From NCBI GenBank assembly GCA_016873845.1, contig VGVX01000008.1:1-60132 (forward strand): DNA of 60,132 bases, in the 5' to 3' direction. The position numbers and the translations under genes were made by a program. Every line of letters begins with the position of its first letter. Positions within the stretch are counted from its first letter, which is position 1. The DNA comes from Ignavibacteria bacterium (GTDB lineage Bacteria > Bacteroidota > Ignavibacteria > Ch128b). Positions 19,172 to 26,523 of the stretch are shown here, piece after piece. The notes below the pieces were generated by a model. That model searched no databases. It was not told the DNA's origin and worked only from the letters and a program-made list of their open reading frames with translations.

Positions 19172-19516
19172 ATGAAAACAGTTCCAACTTCTATTCTGAT
19201 TATAATACTACTTGGCACTTGCACGCATGCTCAGGAGAAATCTGCGCCTCAATCATTCCAACTAACAGAAATCTCTGATTTTCATCACGACGTTAATTAT
19301 TTGAAAATGATCTCAAAAAAATTGTTAATGAATGCTGCAGCCATCGATTCAAAAAAACTTTCGACAGGAGCAATCATGCAAATTACGGGAGGTGTATTAA
19401 TAGCTGGCTTTGTACTTACAATTACTGTTTTCAAACAAGATATTTTTACGACTCTGCCTCTGGCATTATTAGGTTCGGGAATTGCATTAATATTTATGGG
19501 ATCATCATTGGAATAA
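19172..19516 (+). CDS. Small exported membrane protein, unknown function
   Basis: 114 residues from ATG 19172, which has a GGAG site; the frame is open further upstream but without a plausible start. The N-terminus SILIIILLGTCTHAQ is a signal peptide or anchor. Two more hydrophobic segments are at about residues 68-85 (MQITGGVLIAGFVLTITVF) and 92-112 (LPLALLGSGIALIFMGSSL). Nothing links it to a known family. It stands alone between the divergent propeller gene and the structured intergenic region. Confidence 0.6.
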   Translation: MKTVPTSILIIILLGTCTHAQEKSAPQSFQLTEISDFHHDVNYLKMISKKLLMNAAAIDSKKLSTGAIMQITGGVLIAGFVLTITVFKQDIFTTLPLALLGSGIALIFMGSSLE

Positions 19517-19518
19517 AA

Positions 19519-19604
19519 ATTTGGAGACCGCGTTGGGGCATCATTATAAGGTGGGTTTAATTGTGAGGTGACCGGTTAGGGCTATTACTCCGCGATCTCC
19601 AAAT
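19519..19604 (-). ncRNA. Candidate structured small RNA
   Basis: A long stem closes an 86-base element: plus-strand positions 19519-19532 pair with 19591-19604 over 14 pairs. Read on the minus strand all 14 pair, with one U-G; read on the plus strand the same position is a C-A mismatch, so the minus strand is the better RNA. On the minus strand the stem is followed by UUUUUAUU, like an intrinsic terminator. The 58-base interior is rich in C and has no evident ORF. It does not match 4.5S RNA, tmRNA, 6S or a riboswitch I can recognise. Confidence 0.45.
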
Positions 19605-19617
19605 AAATTTTTATATA

Positions 19618-19670
19618 GACTCAATTCATTTCAACAAAATGGTTTCAAAACCTGGTCAGTACATTGAGTC
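19618..19670. other. Second intergenic stem-loop
   Basis: GACTCAAT (19618-19625) is perfectly complementary to ATTGAGTC (19663-19670). An inner hairpin GGTT/AACC is at 19641-19652. It lies between the candidate RNA and the terminator-like hairpin at 19690 and could be part of the same transcript or a leader. Strand is undecided. Confidence 0.3.
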
Positions 19671-19689
19671 ATCCAATATATAAAAGAAC

Positions 19690-19718
19690 AACGTAATCAC
19701 TTATCATTACGTTTTTTT
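19690..19718 (+). terminator. Terminator-like hairpin
   Basis: AACGTAAT (19690-19697) pairs with ATTACGTT (19706-19713), followed by seven T to 19718. On the plus strand it would end transcription coming from the small membrane protein gene at 19172. Confidence 0.7.
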
Positions 19719-19866
19719 ATTCAATAAAGTTCCAGAGAGTTAATTTTTTCCCCTATGGGATTTTCTTCAGTTATAAAGATAATCCATTTTCAACCAAAAT
19801 CAATCCAATTATTAAAAACTGACGATCATTCACAGAACAAATCTAAACTAACCACTCTTCACTTAG

Positions 19867-19938
19867 AGCTGGCGATGGGATTCGAACCCGCAACCTGCTG
19901 ATTACAAATCAGCTGCTCTACCGTTGAGCTACGCCAGC
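19867..19938 (-). tRNA. tRNA-Thr(UGU)
   Basis: A cloverleaf is readable on the minus strand. The acceptor GCTGGCG (5' end at 19938) pairs with CGCCAGC, the D arm contains TAGCTCAACGGTAGAGCA, the anticodon stem GCTGA/TCAGC encloses loop TTTGTAA with anticodon TGT, and the T arm has GGTTCGAATC. Length is 72 bases with discriminator U. The CCA end is not encoded. The anticodon UGU reads ACA/ACG threonine codons. Confidence 0.95.
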
Positions 19939-20013
19939 AATCAACTAAAAGCTAGGCTAATTTCTACCGAGTCATCCGAGCAAAAACTGTAAATCATAAT
20001 TTCAAACTAACCG

Positions 20014-20047
20014 TAAAAAATGCCTGCCCATTTTGCAATAGACAGGC
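20014..20047 (-). terminator. Intrinsic terminator after glnA
   Basis: On the minus strand GCCTGTC and GGCAGGC form a seven-pair stem (one G-U) around a 12-base loop, followed by ATTTTTTA. It lies about 50 bases past the glnA stop. Confidence 0.75.
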
Positions 20048-20098
20048 TTTCACTAAAAATTGCGATGCAAAAATATAAAAAAATCTTTGCAAATCAAA

Positions 20099-21526
20099 TT
20101 ACACATCATAATACATGGCAAATTCATAAGGATGAGGACGGAGTGACATCTCAATAACTTCTTTTGATTCTTTGTATTTCAACCAAGCGTCAATTACATC
20201 TTCAGTAAATACATTCCCTCGCAAGAGAAATTCATAGTCGTCACGCAATGAATTTAATGCTTCATCCAGACTTGCAGGCGTATGCTTAACATTTTTCAAT
20301 TCTTCAGGTGGAAGATCATAAATATCTTTATCAAGCGGTTCACCTGGATCAATCTTATTAATCACCCCATCAATACCAGCGAGTAGGAGTGCAGAAAAAG
20401 CAAGATAAGGATTACATGCTGGATCCGGACAGCGGTATTCAACCCGTTTTGATTTCGGAGTTATCGTGTACATCGGAATTCTGATTGCGGCACTTCGATT
20501 GCGCTGGGAATATGCTAAGTTTACTGGCGCTTCGAATCCAGGGACTAATCTTTTATAAGAATTTGTTGTCGGATTTGTAAATGCGCAGAGAGCTGGTGCG
20601 TGTTTCAATAATCCCCCTATGTAATACAGCGCAGTATCACTTAATCCTGCATAATTATTTCCCGAGAATAGTGGTTTACCCTTCTTCCACAAACTCTGAT
20701 GCACATGCATACCACTGCCATTATCTCCATATAAAGGTTTCGGCATAAATGTTACAGTGAAATTATTTTTGCGAGCTGTGTTTTTTACAACATATTTGAA
20801 CAGCATTAGTTGGTCAGCAGCTTGAAGCAATTGTGAAAATCGAAGATCAATTTCTGATTGCCCGCCTGTAGCGACTTCGTGATGTTGAGCTTCAACATGG
20901 ATTCCACAGTTTATAAGATTCATCACCATTTCATTTCTTAAATCGTTCAAAGAGTCAGTCGGCGGAACCGGGAAATACCCTTCTTTCAATCTTGGCTTGT
21001 AAGCTAAGTTTGGATATTCCTCTCTCCCTCGATTCCAAACTCCCTCCTGCGAATCCAAAAAGTAATAGCTTGAATTGATAGTCGAATCAAATCTTACATC
21101 ATTGAAAATAAAAAATTCCGCTTCAGGGCCGAAATAGACTGTATCTGCAATCCCAGTCGACTTCAAAAATAATTCTGCTTTTTGTGCAATACTGCGCGGA
21201 CACCTCTCATACCTTTCTCTCGTAATTGGCTCAAATACATCGCATATCAAACTTAGCGTTGGAATTTCGATAAAAGGATCAACGATCGCGGTTGTCGGAT
21301 CTGGTATTATAATCATATCGCTTTCGTTAATTGCTTTCCAACCTCGTATGCTTGATGCATCGAATCCGAATCCGTTTTCAAAAGAAGATTTATTAAATTC
21401 AGAAGCAGGTATTGAGAAGTGCTGCCATTGGACGGGAAAATCGATGAACTTGAAATCAATCATTTTAATTTGATTCTTTTTGATAAGTTCAAATACATTG
21501 TCAATGGGGGAGAGAGATTTGGGCAT
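20099..21526 (-). CDS. glnA: Glutamine synthetase type I
   Basis: 475 residues, the length of the dodecameric GS-I. Catalytic blocks are clear: [24 protein letters not shown] (metal-binding Glu), [14 protein letters not shown] (ATP/glutamate site), [11 protein letters not shown] and [31 protein letters not shown] near residue 403 contains the Tyr that is adenylylated in GS-I beta enzymes, so covalent control is possible. It condenses ammonia with glutamate. It lies 70 bases downstream of an Lrp/AsnC regulator on the same strand, with an inverted repeat in the gap. Confidence 0.96.
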   Translation of the reverse strand: MPKSLSPIDNVFELIKKNQIKMIDFKFIDFPVQWQHFSIPASEFNKSSFENGFGFDASSIRGWKAINESDMIIIPDPTTAIVDPFIEIPTLSLICDVFEPITRERYERCPRSIAQKAELFLKSTGIADTVYFGPEAEFFIFNDVRFDSTINSSYYFLDSQEGVWNRGREEYPNLAYKPRLKEGYFPVPPTDSLNDLRNEMVMNLINCGIHVEAQHHEVATGGQSEIDLRFSQLLQAADQLMLFKYVVKNTARKNNFTVTFMPKPLYGDNGSGMHVHQSLWKKGKPLFSGNNYAGLSDTALYYIGGLLKHAPALCAFTNPTTNSYKRLVPGFEAPVNLAYSQRNRSAAIRIPMYTITPKSKRVEYRCPDPACNPYLAFSALLLAGIDGVINKIDPGEPLDKDIYDLPPEELKNVKHTPASLDEALNSLRDDYEFLLRGNVFTEDVIDAWLKYKESKEVIEMSLRPHPYEFAMYYDV

Positions 21527-21549
21527 ATTTTTCCTTTCTTAAATTAGTT

Positions 21550-21573
21550 CTGTCACCGAATGAAACGTGACAG
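21550..21573. promoter_or_regulatory. Inverted repeat in the glnA leader
   Basis: CTGTCAC (21550-21556) and GTGACAG (21567-21573) are perfect inverted arms ten bases apart, 24 bases upstream of the glnA ATG on the minus strand. It could be an operator or a hairpin in the leader between the Lrp-type gene and glnA. On the plus strand it is followed by a T-run, but no plus-strand gene needs a terminator there. Confidence 0.45.
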
Positions 21574-21595
21574 CAATTTTTTAATTATACTAAGT

Positions 21596-22060
21596 TCAGG
21601 TAAGTAAGCTCATTTTAACAGTTTGAACTTCCTTAAGCGTTGTTAAGACAATATTTGTTTTTGTACCGGTGACTCCAGACCAGGCTTGTATCTTCGATAA
21701 AATTTTTTCAAGAGAAGAAGTATCTTTTGTTACGACTTTCAGTAGATGTGAGCCGTCTCCAGTAATCGAGTGGCATTCTAAAATTTCGTTTTCTGCATCA
21801 GCTTTCTTTGTAAATGAATCATAATATTTTGATGATTCCATAAAGACAAAAATAAATGCAGTTACATCATAACCTGCAGATTTGGAATCGACAATAGCTG
21901 CATATTGCTTTATCAATCCACGATCCTCAATTTTTTTTAGTCGCTCACTTACTGCCGGAATAGTGAGACCGACTTTCTCTGCGATTGCATTTCGTTTTAT
22001 CCTCGCATTATCTTGAAGAAGGTTAATTATTTGAATATCAATTTCATCAATTGTGTGCAT
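21596..22060 (-). CDS. Lrp/AsnC-family transcriptional regulator
   Basis: 154 residues from ATG 22060, which has an AGG site seven bases upstream; a TTG just before it is a less likely start. The N-terminal winged helix is IDIQIINLLQDNARIKRNAIAEKVGLTIPAVSERLKKIEDRGLIKQYAAIVD, the standard Lrp/AsnC DNA-binding domain. The C-terminal RAM domain (residues 65-150) has ILECHSITGDGSHLLKVVTKD, matching the effector-binding core. It probably binds an amino acid such as glutamine or leucine and controls itself and the adjacent glnA. Confidence 0.92.
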   Translation of the reverse strand: MHTIDEIDIQIINLLQDNARIKRNAIAEKVGLTIPAVSERLKKIEDRGLIKQYAAIVDSKSAGYDVTAFIFVFMESSKYYDSFTKKADAENEILECHSITGDGSHLLKVVTKDTSSLEKILSKIQAWSGVTGTKTNIVLTTLKEVQTVKMSLLT

Positions 22061-22405
22061 CAATACCTCATTGCAAAATCTTTATTATAGTTAAAGTTGT
22101 TTGTCGCTCGCATTTAATCTCAGAGATTTAATCAACTGCAGTTCGTGATCTTTTTAATAAATATCTACAAAAATTTTATGTAACTGAATGGTTTTGATGT
22201 TACAAGGATAAAAAACTTCCTAAATTACCTAATTTTATATCCAAACCTTATTTCTTTAGCTAAAAAGTAAAGAAATTTTATCAATTATACAATATTTATT
22301 TAAGTTAATCGCCCTGATTGCTTAAGATATTAAGGCAATTTTTATAATTTGGTTTAATAGATAATTCTTTTAGAGAATTAAACGAATTCGTTTTATTTGG
22401 ATGAA
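22061..22405. other. AT-rich intergenic region upstream of the Lrp-type gene
   Basis: About 345 bases without a gene. It should contain the promoter of the Lrp-glnA transcript. A near-palindrome TTTAATCTC/GAGATTTAA at 22113-22131 is a possible Lrp-type operator. Other inverted repeats (22251-22275, 22363-22380, 22380-22393) are short and AT-rich. I see no tRNA, rRNA or convincing consensus promoter. Confidence 0.4.
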
Positions 22406-22534
22406 TTACTTTTGCTTACGAATTTTTTCTTTTTCTTTTTTCCTGTCGTAGATTTTTTTAGATGCGACTTTTTTTGGGGTCTGTTTCGGAAGGGGGATTC
22501 TAAGCTTCTTTTTCTTTACTTTTTTCTGTTTCAT
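22406..22534 (-). CDS. Small lysine-rich protein, 42 residues
   Basis: An ORF from ATG 22534 to TAA encodes 42 residues: it begins MKQKKVKKKKLRIPLPKQ and ends EKEKIRKQK. About half the residues are Lys or Arg. The central IPLPKQTPKK followed by KKIYDRKK resembles, from memory, a widespread class of tiny basic proteins with an LPxQ...K.YxRKK pattern; this needs a search. Its start lies six bases from a perfect 10-bp hairpin and has no Shine-Dalgarno site in line, which weakens the call. If real, it may bind nucleic acid or the ribosome. The plus-strand Phe-rich frame over it is only its shadow. Confidence 0.5.
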   Translation of the reverse strand: MKQKKVKKKKLRIPLPKQTPKKVASKKIYDRKKEKEKIRKQK

Positions 22535-22540
22535 ATAATC

Positions 22541-22566
22541 GAGCCTGCAGCCCTCACTGCAGGCTC
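22541..22566 (-). terminator. Hairpin after the thioredoxin-like T9SS gene
   Basis: GAGCCTGCAG (22541-22550) and CTGCAGGCTC (22557-22566) form a perfect 10-bp GC-rich stem with a six-base loop, 13 bases past the stop of the gene at 22580. There is no U-run on either strand, so it may stabilise a 3' end or act on the small ORF at 22406 rather than be a true intrinsic terminator. Confidence 0.5.
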
Positions 22567-22579
22567 TGTACAGTTAAAT

Positions 22580-24226
22580 TTACTTTTGATAAATCATTTT
22601 TAATGCAGAACGGTAATTTGATGTCGATAATTCAACTAAATAAATTCCACTATTAAGTCCATCTGCAATAAACGGAATAGTGTGATGACCAGGATTTATT
22701 ATGCCTTCGAATAAAGTTTTAACCTCCCTGCCAAGCCAATCAAACACTTTCAAACTAATGCTTTGCGTATTCGGAATATCAAATTTAATGTTCGTTGTTG
22801 GATTAAAAGGATTAGGATAATTATAATATAGTTTAAATTGTGTTGGAACAGATTCACAAATGACAATATCTGTTAAGACAACTTTAATTTTCCTGATGAG
22901 ACTATATTCGCCCCATCCTGCGGCATTTGCGGCACGAACACGCCACCAGTATTCTTGATTATCAACAAATCCTGTTTTAACAGAAAATGTATCCACTATA
23001 CTGGAATCAACTATTGCAGTAGCCATTGTTGGACTAGTGTCAATTTCAAATTGGTATTTTGTAACTTCGGGTTCGCCCTCTAACCATGAAAAAGTAACAC
23101 TTGAAGTATTCAGCGTCGCATTATCTGCCGGTTCAGTGAGCAAAATCAACGATGGTGCTAGTGGGATTGTTTTAAATTTCCAAGTATTTGACCAATCACT
23201 TGTTCCCCAAGTTTCTTTTGCTTTAACTCTCCAATAAAACCAAGTCGAGCGTTCTAATTTACTCATCATCTTGACTGTATCTGTAAGAGTAGAATCAGAA
23301 AAGACAATAGTATTAAAATCTATATCTTTAGCTACCTGCAAATGGTAAGTTACAGCTGAAGCAGGAACATCTTGTTTTATGCTGCGATTAGCTTGGGTCA
23401 AAACTCTCCGCCAAGAAAGAGTTGCATTTAGAGGAAGATTTGTAGCATTATTCTGCGGATAACTTAGTATTGGTGCAGCTAATGAGATTTGCGCTCTCCT
23501 CATGGCAGCTTGCAGTGCGCTCTTTGTTTCAACAACTTGAATAAAAACAACAACTTGTGAGTTCTTAATATCCCAGCCGGAATTCCAAGTTATGTTTCGG
23601 TTAAAAGTTTTTGTTTCATTTGGATTGATAGTGAATACTTCTCCATTTGCATCGGGATACATTTTTCTCATCACTTGGTGGTGAACTGGATCACCATTCG
23701 TACCAGTATAATTTAATTCATTTTCAACAACTAATGTCTGCAGAACAAGTGTACCAGTTGGAATAGGATTATTATCTGAAGTCACAACTATACTTAATGT
23801 TCCTCCTGTTGTTGAATTAAGATCACCATTAATGTCAATCGTAAATTGACTCGGTACCGACATTTGATTAATTATTAAACTTGGCCAATTACTGTATGAT
23901 GATCCACCATTGATTGTACCATCAATCCTTGCATGAGGGACAGACGAAACTGAATAATAATTTTTTCTTGCCAGGTTTTCGGTTGGGTTTGCGTGGTAAT
24001 AAGGATCGTTACCAGGTGACGGCCAATACATATGATATTTAATTATTGCTACACGATCTTTATTCGCATATGACTTTATCCAATTGTCGAAATATTGATT
24101 GGCAGGAACACAAGGCGGACAAGTTGTGCTTGTGAACTGTTCCATTAATACAACTCTATCAGAACTATATGATGATTGAACCCCTGCCAATGAAATTACA
24201 AGAAGAAGAATTATTTTGGGCCACAT
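22580..24226 (-). CDS. Secreted thioredoxin-like protein with T9SS sorting domain
   Basis: 548 residues. Signal peptide IILLLVISLAGVQSSYS. Residues 25-110 look like a thioredoxin fold: VVLMEQFTSTTCPPCVPANQYFDNW carries a CPPC active site and SSVPHARIDG gives the cis-Pro loop. Then come two fibronectin-type III-like domains (about 255-350 and 360-450, with WFYWRVKAKETWGTSDWSNTWKF and YWWRVRAANAAGWGEYS). The C-terminus has YYNYPNPFNP and the ending ALKMIYQK, so it is a T9SS cargo. A thiol-active domain on a surface protein could take part in disulfide chemistry outside the cell. It is the last gene of the envelope block, 16 bases after the barrel gene. Confidence 0.85.
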   Translation of the reverse strand: MWPKIILLLVISLAGVQSSYSSDRVVLMEQFTSTTCPPCVPANQYFDNWIKSYANKDRVAIIKYHMYWPSPGNDPYYHANPTENLARKNYYSVSSVPHARIDGTINGGSSYSNWPSLIINQMSVPSQFTIDINGDLNSTTGGTLSIVVTSDNNPIPTGTLVLQTLVVENELNYTGTNGDPVHHQVMRKMYPDANGEVFTINPNETKTFNRNITWNSGWDIKNSQVVVFIQVVETKSALQAAMRRAQISLAAPILSYPQNNATNLPLNATLSWRRVLTQANRSIKQDVPASAVTYHLQVAKDIDFNTIVFSDSTLTDTVKMMSKLERSTWFYWRVKAKETWGTSDWSNTWKFKTIPLAPSLILLTEPADNATLNTSSVTFSWLEGEPEVTKYQFEIDTSPTMATAIVDSSIVDTFSVKTGFVDNQEYWWRVRAANAAGWGEYSLIRKIKVVLTDIVICESVPTQFKLYYNYPNPFNPTTNIKFDIPNTQSISLKVFDWLGREVKTLFEGIINPGHHTIPFIADGLNSGIYLVELSTSNYRSALKMIYQK

Positions 24227-24242
24227 ATAATTACTCCATTTT

Positions 24243-25877
24243 TTAAATATTACTTGTTAATGTCATTCTAAAACCACTGAACGGATACACTTGTCTGCAA
24301 ATACCATTTGAACAAACAACTCCCCCCCTTTCATCTCCAAACGCAAGAATCAAAAGGTGGTTCGTACCGAATCTATAACTTCCTTCAACAATAATCCAAT
24401 TCTTTTTACTTTCGGGTTCGAAATCGCTGGAAGTAAATTCCCATTTAATCCCTAAAGAAATACTAGGTGACTTGGATACTGCAATTGCAAATAACTGGTT
24501 AAAATATCTTTCCGAAATCGGAAATCTTTTTACCCATTGACTTTCTGAGATAAATTTTAAACTCCAACTTCCTGAAAGAACGTGTTGAATTTCCATTGGA
24601 ATAGTTGTCAGTCTTGTCGGTTGAATTTTTGAAAGCGGATTTAAAATATCGTAGACCGTTGCGCTCCTTCTATTAAATGCTAACCGTATATAGTTCTCAA
24701 AATTGTCATCGAGGATATATTCGACGTCGAAGTAAATTTCCCAGAATGGATCCCTTTTCTCGGATAATGACGGGAATAAACTACTCCAGGATTCAATCTT
24801 GCTAAGCTTAAATGTCATTGGATCTAAATCGTATTCATAATGACGACTTGAAATGGCAATATTACCATTTAATGTGGTTTGTGAATTGAGTGAAAGGAAT
24901 GCATCTATTTGAAATCCGACTTCATCGTTAAAGTCTGTAATATGAGGATATCTTTTGAGTAAAGAGAATAAATGTTCTTTGTGAACAATAGGTGGATTTT
25001 GGAATGACAACATTGCTGTCGACCTGAAAGGATCACTTCGTAGAAACTGATCAACAATATCAAATCTGTAATCTTTATATTCAAAGGTAATCCCGAAACC
25101 ATCTCCCGAGTGAGTAAGCGAAGAATAGAAAGCACTCCCTCTGGAGCTATCTTTCCCGGAAATCGAAGTAAATTTAGTTGCATACGATGCGTATAAATCA
25201 AAATCGAATAAACTTAATCTAAAGAAATATTCTGGGATTTTTACGATTGTAGTATCAGTCGTGGTAACTATGTTCGGGAGTTTATTCTCCGACCAAACAA
25301 AGTTTCCCCCGAAACTAAAAAAATCCGCAGGAATTAATCTCAAAGATGCTGCTCGAATTTTATATTTTTCTATTCTCTTATCTTCCGTTAAAATTGTTGA
25401 CGGGACTAAAAAATCAATATCACCTCCAACTAATTCAGATTTCAGAAATGAATTCGAATATCCGATCTTAATTCCTTCAAGATTCGAATCATAACCTAAA
25501 GGCCTTTCTTCAAAAAGATTCAGCGATAATCCCCTTGAAAATAATGTATATAAATCACCTGCTCGAATGCTTAATCCTTCTTTTTCAAATTCAATATATT
25601 TTTTCCTAATACCTTTATACGGCAATCCATACTCCGGCGGATTGCTGACCTCAAGCCGGAATCCGAGTGTAAAATTAGAGAGAAAGAATCTTGCATCAGT
25701 ATAATTTTCAAAATATTCCTTCTTTATTTTCGAGACAAAACCTCCTTCACCGAAATTTTCAAAGCCGGTCCCAAATTGAAAATTATTTGAAATTGAAGAA
25801 GATAATGATTGAGCGAAGCTAAGATAATTTGTGACTAATATTGCAGGAATGATTAAAACCAGTTTTAAGATTTTCAT
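24243..25877 (-). CDS. DUF6029-like outer-membrane barrel protein
   Basis: 544 residues, signal peptide LVLIIPAILVTNYLSFAQ. The rest is a chain of amphipathic strands with aromatic girdles, for example FFSFGGNFVWSE, FDLYASYATKF, GDGFGITFEYKDYRF, ENYIRLAFNRR, ending YPFSGFRMTLTSNI. IEFEKEGLSIRAGDLYTLFSRGLSLNLFEERPLGYDSNLEG recalls the N-terminal region of DUF6029 proteins of Bacteroidota. Large barrels of this kind may be channels or receptors. It lies between the TlpA-like and thioredoxin-like genes in the leftward block. Confidence 0.6.
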   Translation of the reverse strand: MKILKLVLIIPAILVTNYLSFAQSLSSSISNNFQFGTGFENFGEGGFVSKIKKEYFENYTDARFFLSNFTLGFRLEVSNPPEYGLPYKGIRKKYIEFEKEGLSIRAGDLYTLFSRGLSLNLFEERPLGYDSNLEGIKIGYSNSFLKSELVGGDIDFLVPSTILTEDKRIEKYKIRAASLRLIPADFFSFGGNFVWSENKLPNIVTTTDTTIVKIPEYFFRLSLFDFDLYASYATKFTSISGKDSSRGSAFYSSLTHSGDGFGITFEYKDYRFDIVDQFLRSDPFRSTAMLSFQNPPIVHKEHLFSLLKRYPHITDFNDEVGFQIDAFLSLNSQTTLNGNIAISSRHYEYDLDPMTFKLSKIESWSSLFPSLSEKRDPFWEIYFDVEYILDDNFENYIRLAFNRRSATVYDILNPLSKIQPTRLTTIPMEIQHVLSGSWSLKFISESQWVKRFPISERYFNQLFAIAVSKSPSISLGIKWEFTSSDFEPESKKNWIIVEGSYRFGTNHLLILAFGDERGGVVCSNGICRQVYPFSGFRMTLTSNI

Positions 25878-25909
25878 GCTAAGAATTGTTGATTTGATGT
25901 TGAGATTCG

Positions 25910-26401
25910 TTACTCGTTTTGAAGTATTTTTACTATATCTTGTTCAATAAATTTTTCATCACCAGGGAGATAACCTGTGCGCGTTTTTGCAATCTTGCCC
26001 GACTTATCAATAAGAATTGAATATGGCAGACTTTGACCATTTAATTTTTCAAACACTTTCGAATTAGGATCGAGTAAGCAAGGCATTGTAAAATTTTGTG
26101 AAGAGAAAAACGATTTTACCTTTGCTAGACTACGTGGTGTATCAATGCTGATCGCTAATAGAGTAAATCCTTTTTCGCTGTACTTTTCATATATCGCCTG
26201 CATGGTTTTTAATTCTGCTCTGCACGGTTGACACCATAACGCCCAAAAGTTAATATAGACAGGACCTTTATCAGTAAACTCTGAAAGCATTCGGTTCTTA
26301 CCATTTAGATCTTCGAGAGAAAAATTTAAAGAGGTATTTTGGGCTTGAGAGAATTGAAATGAAATAAGAAGATACCAAATCAACATATATTTATAAACCA
26401 C
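25910..26401 (-). CDS. TlpA-like periplasmic thioredoxin
   Basis: 163 residues if it starts at GTG 26401. That codon stands six bases after a perfect GAGGAG site and gives a signal peptide MVYKYMLIWYLLISFQFSQAQ. Upstream residues in the same frame are not protein-like. The mature part is a single thioredoxin domain: SLNFSLEDLNGKNRMLSEFTDKGPVYINFWALWCQPCRAELKTMQ with the CQPC active site, and GQSLPYSILIDKSG with the cis-Pro. It is similar to TlpA/ResA reductases of the periplasm. It sits between the PorV-like and DUF6029-like genes and may keep exported proteins reduced. Confidence 0.85.
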   Translation of the reverse strand: MVYKYMLIWYLLISFQFSQAQNTSLNFSLEDLNGKNRMLSEFTDKGPVYINFWALWCQPCRAELKTMQAIYEKYSEKGFTLLAISIDTPRSLAKVKSFFSSQNFTMPCLLDPNSKVFEKLNGQSLPYSILIDKSGKIAKTRTGYLPGDEKFIEQDIVKILQNE

Positions 26402-26523
26402 TTGCAATCTCCTCAATGATTTGTTTTGGGTGCAATATAGAAGAGTGGAAATTATATTCCAACCAGAATTTTGCACAAAAAAGCTCGATTATTTTGCGTA
26501 ATCAAGCTTTTTGAAATAATCCA

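Noticed and set aside
22251-22275. Inverted repeat ATTTCTTTA/TAAAGAAAT in the region upstream of the Lrp-type gene
   Set aside because: It is AT-only apart from one C/G pair and lies in a strongly AT-biased stretch, so it is not evidence of a site.
22380-22393. 14-bp palindrome AAACGAATTCGTTT
   Set aside because: A few 14-bp palindromes are expected by chance in 60 kb, and it has no context that makes it an operator.
22397-22603. Plus-strand Phe-rich frame of 68 residues
   Set aside because: It is the antisense of the lysine-rich ORF and the end of the T9SS gene; the composition is an artefact of reading AAA/AAG backwards.
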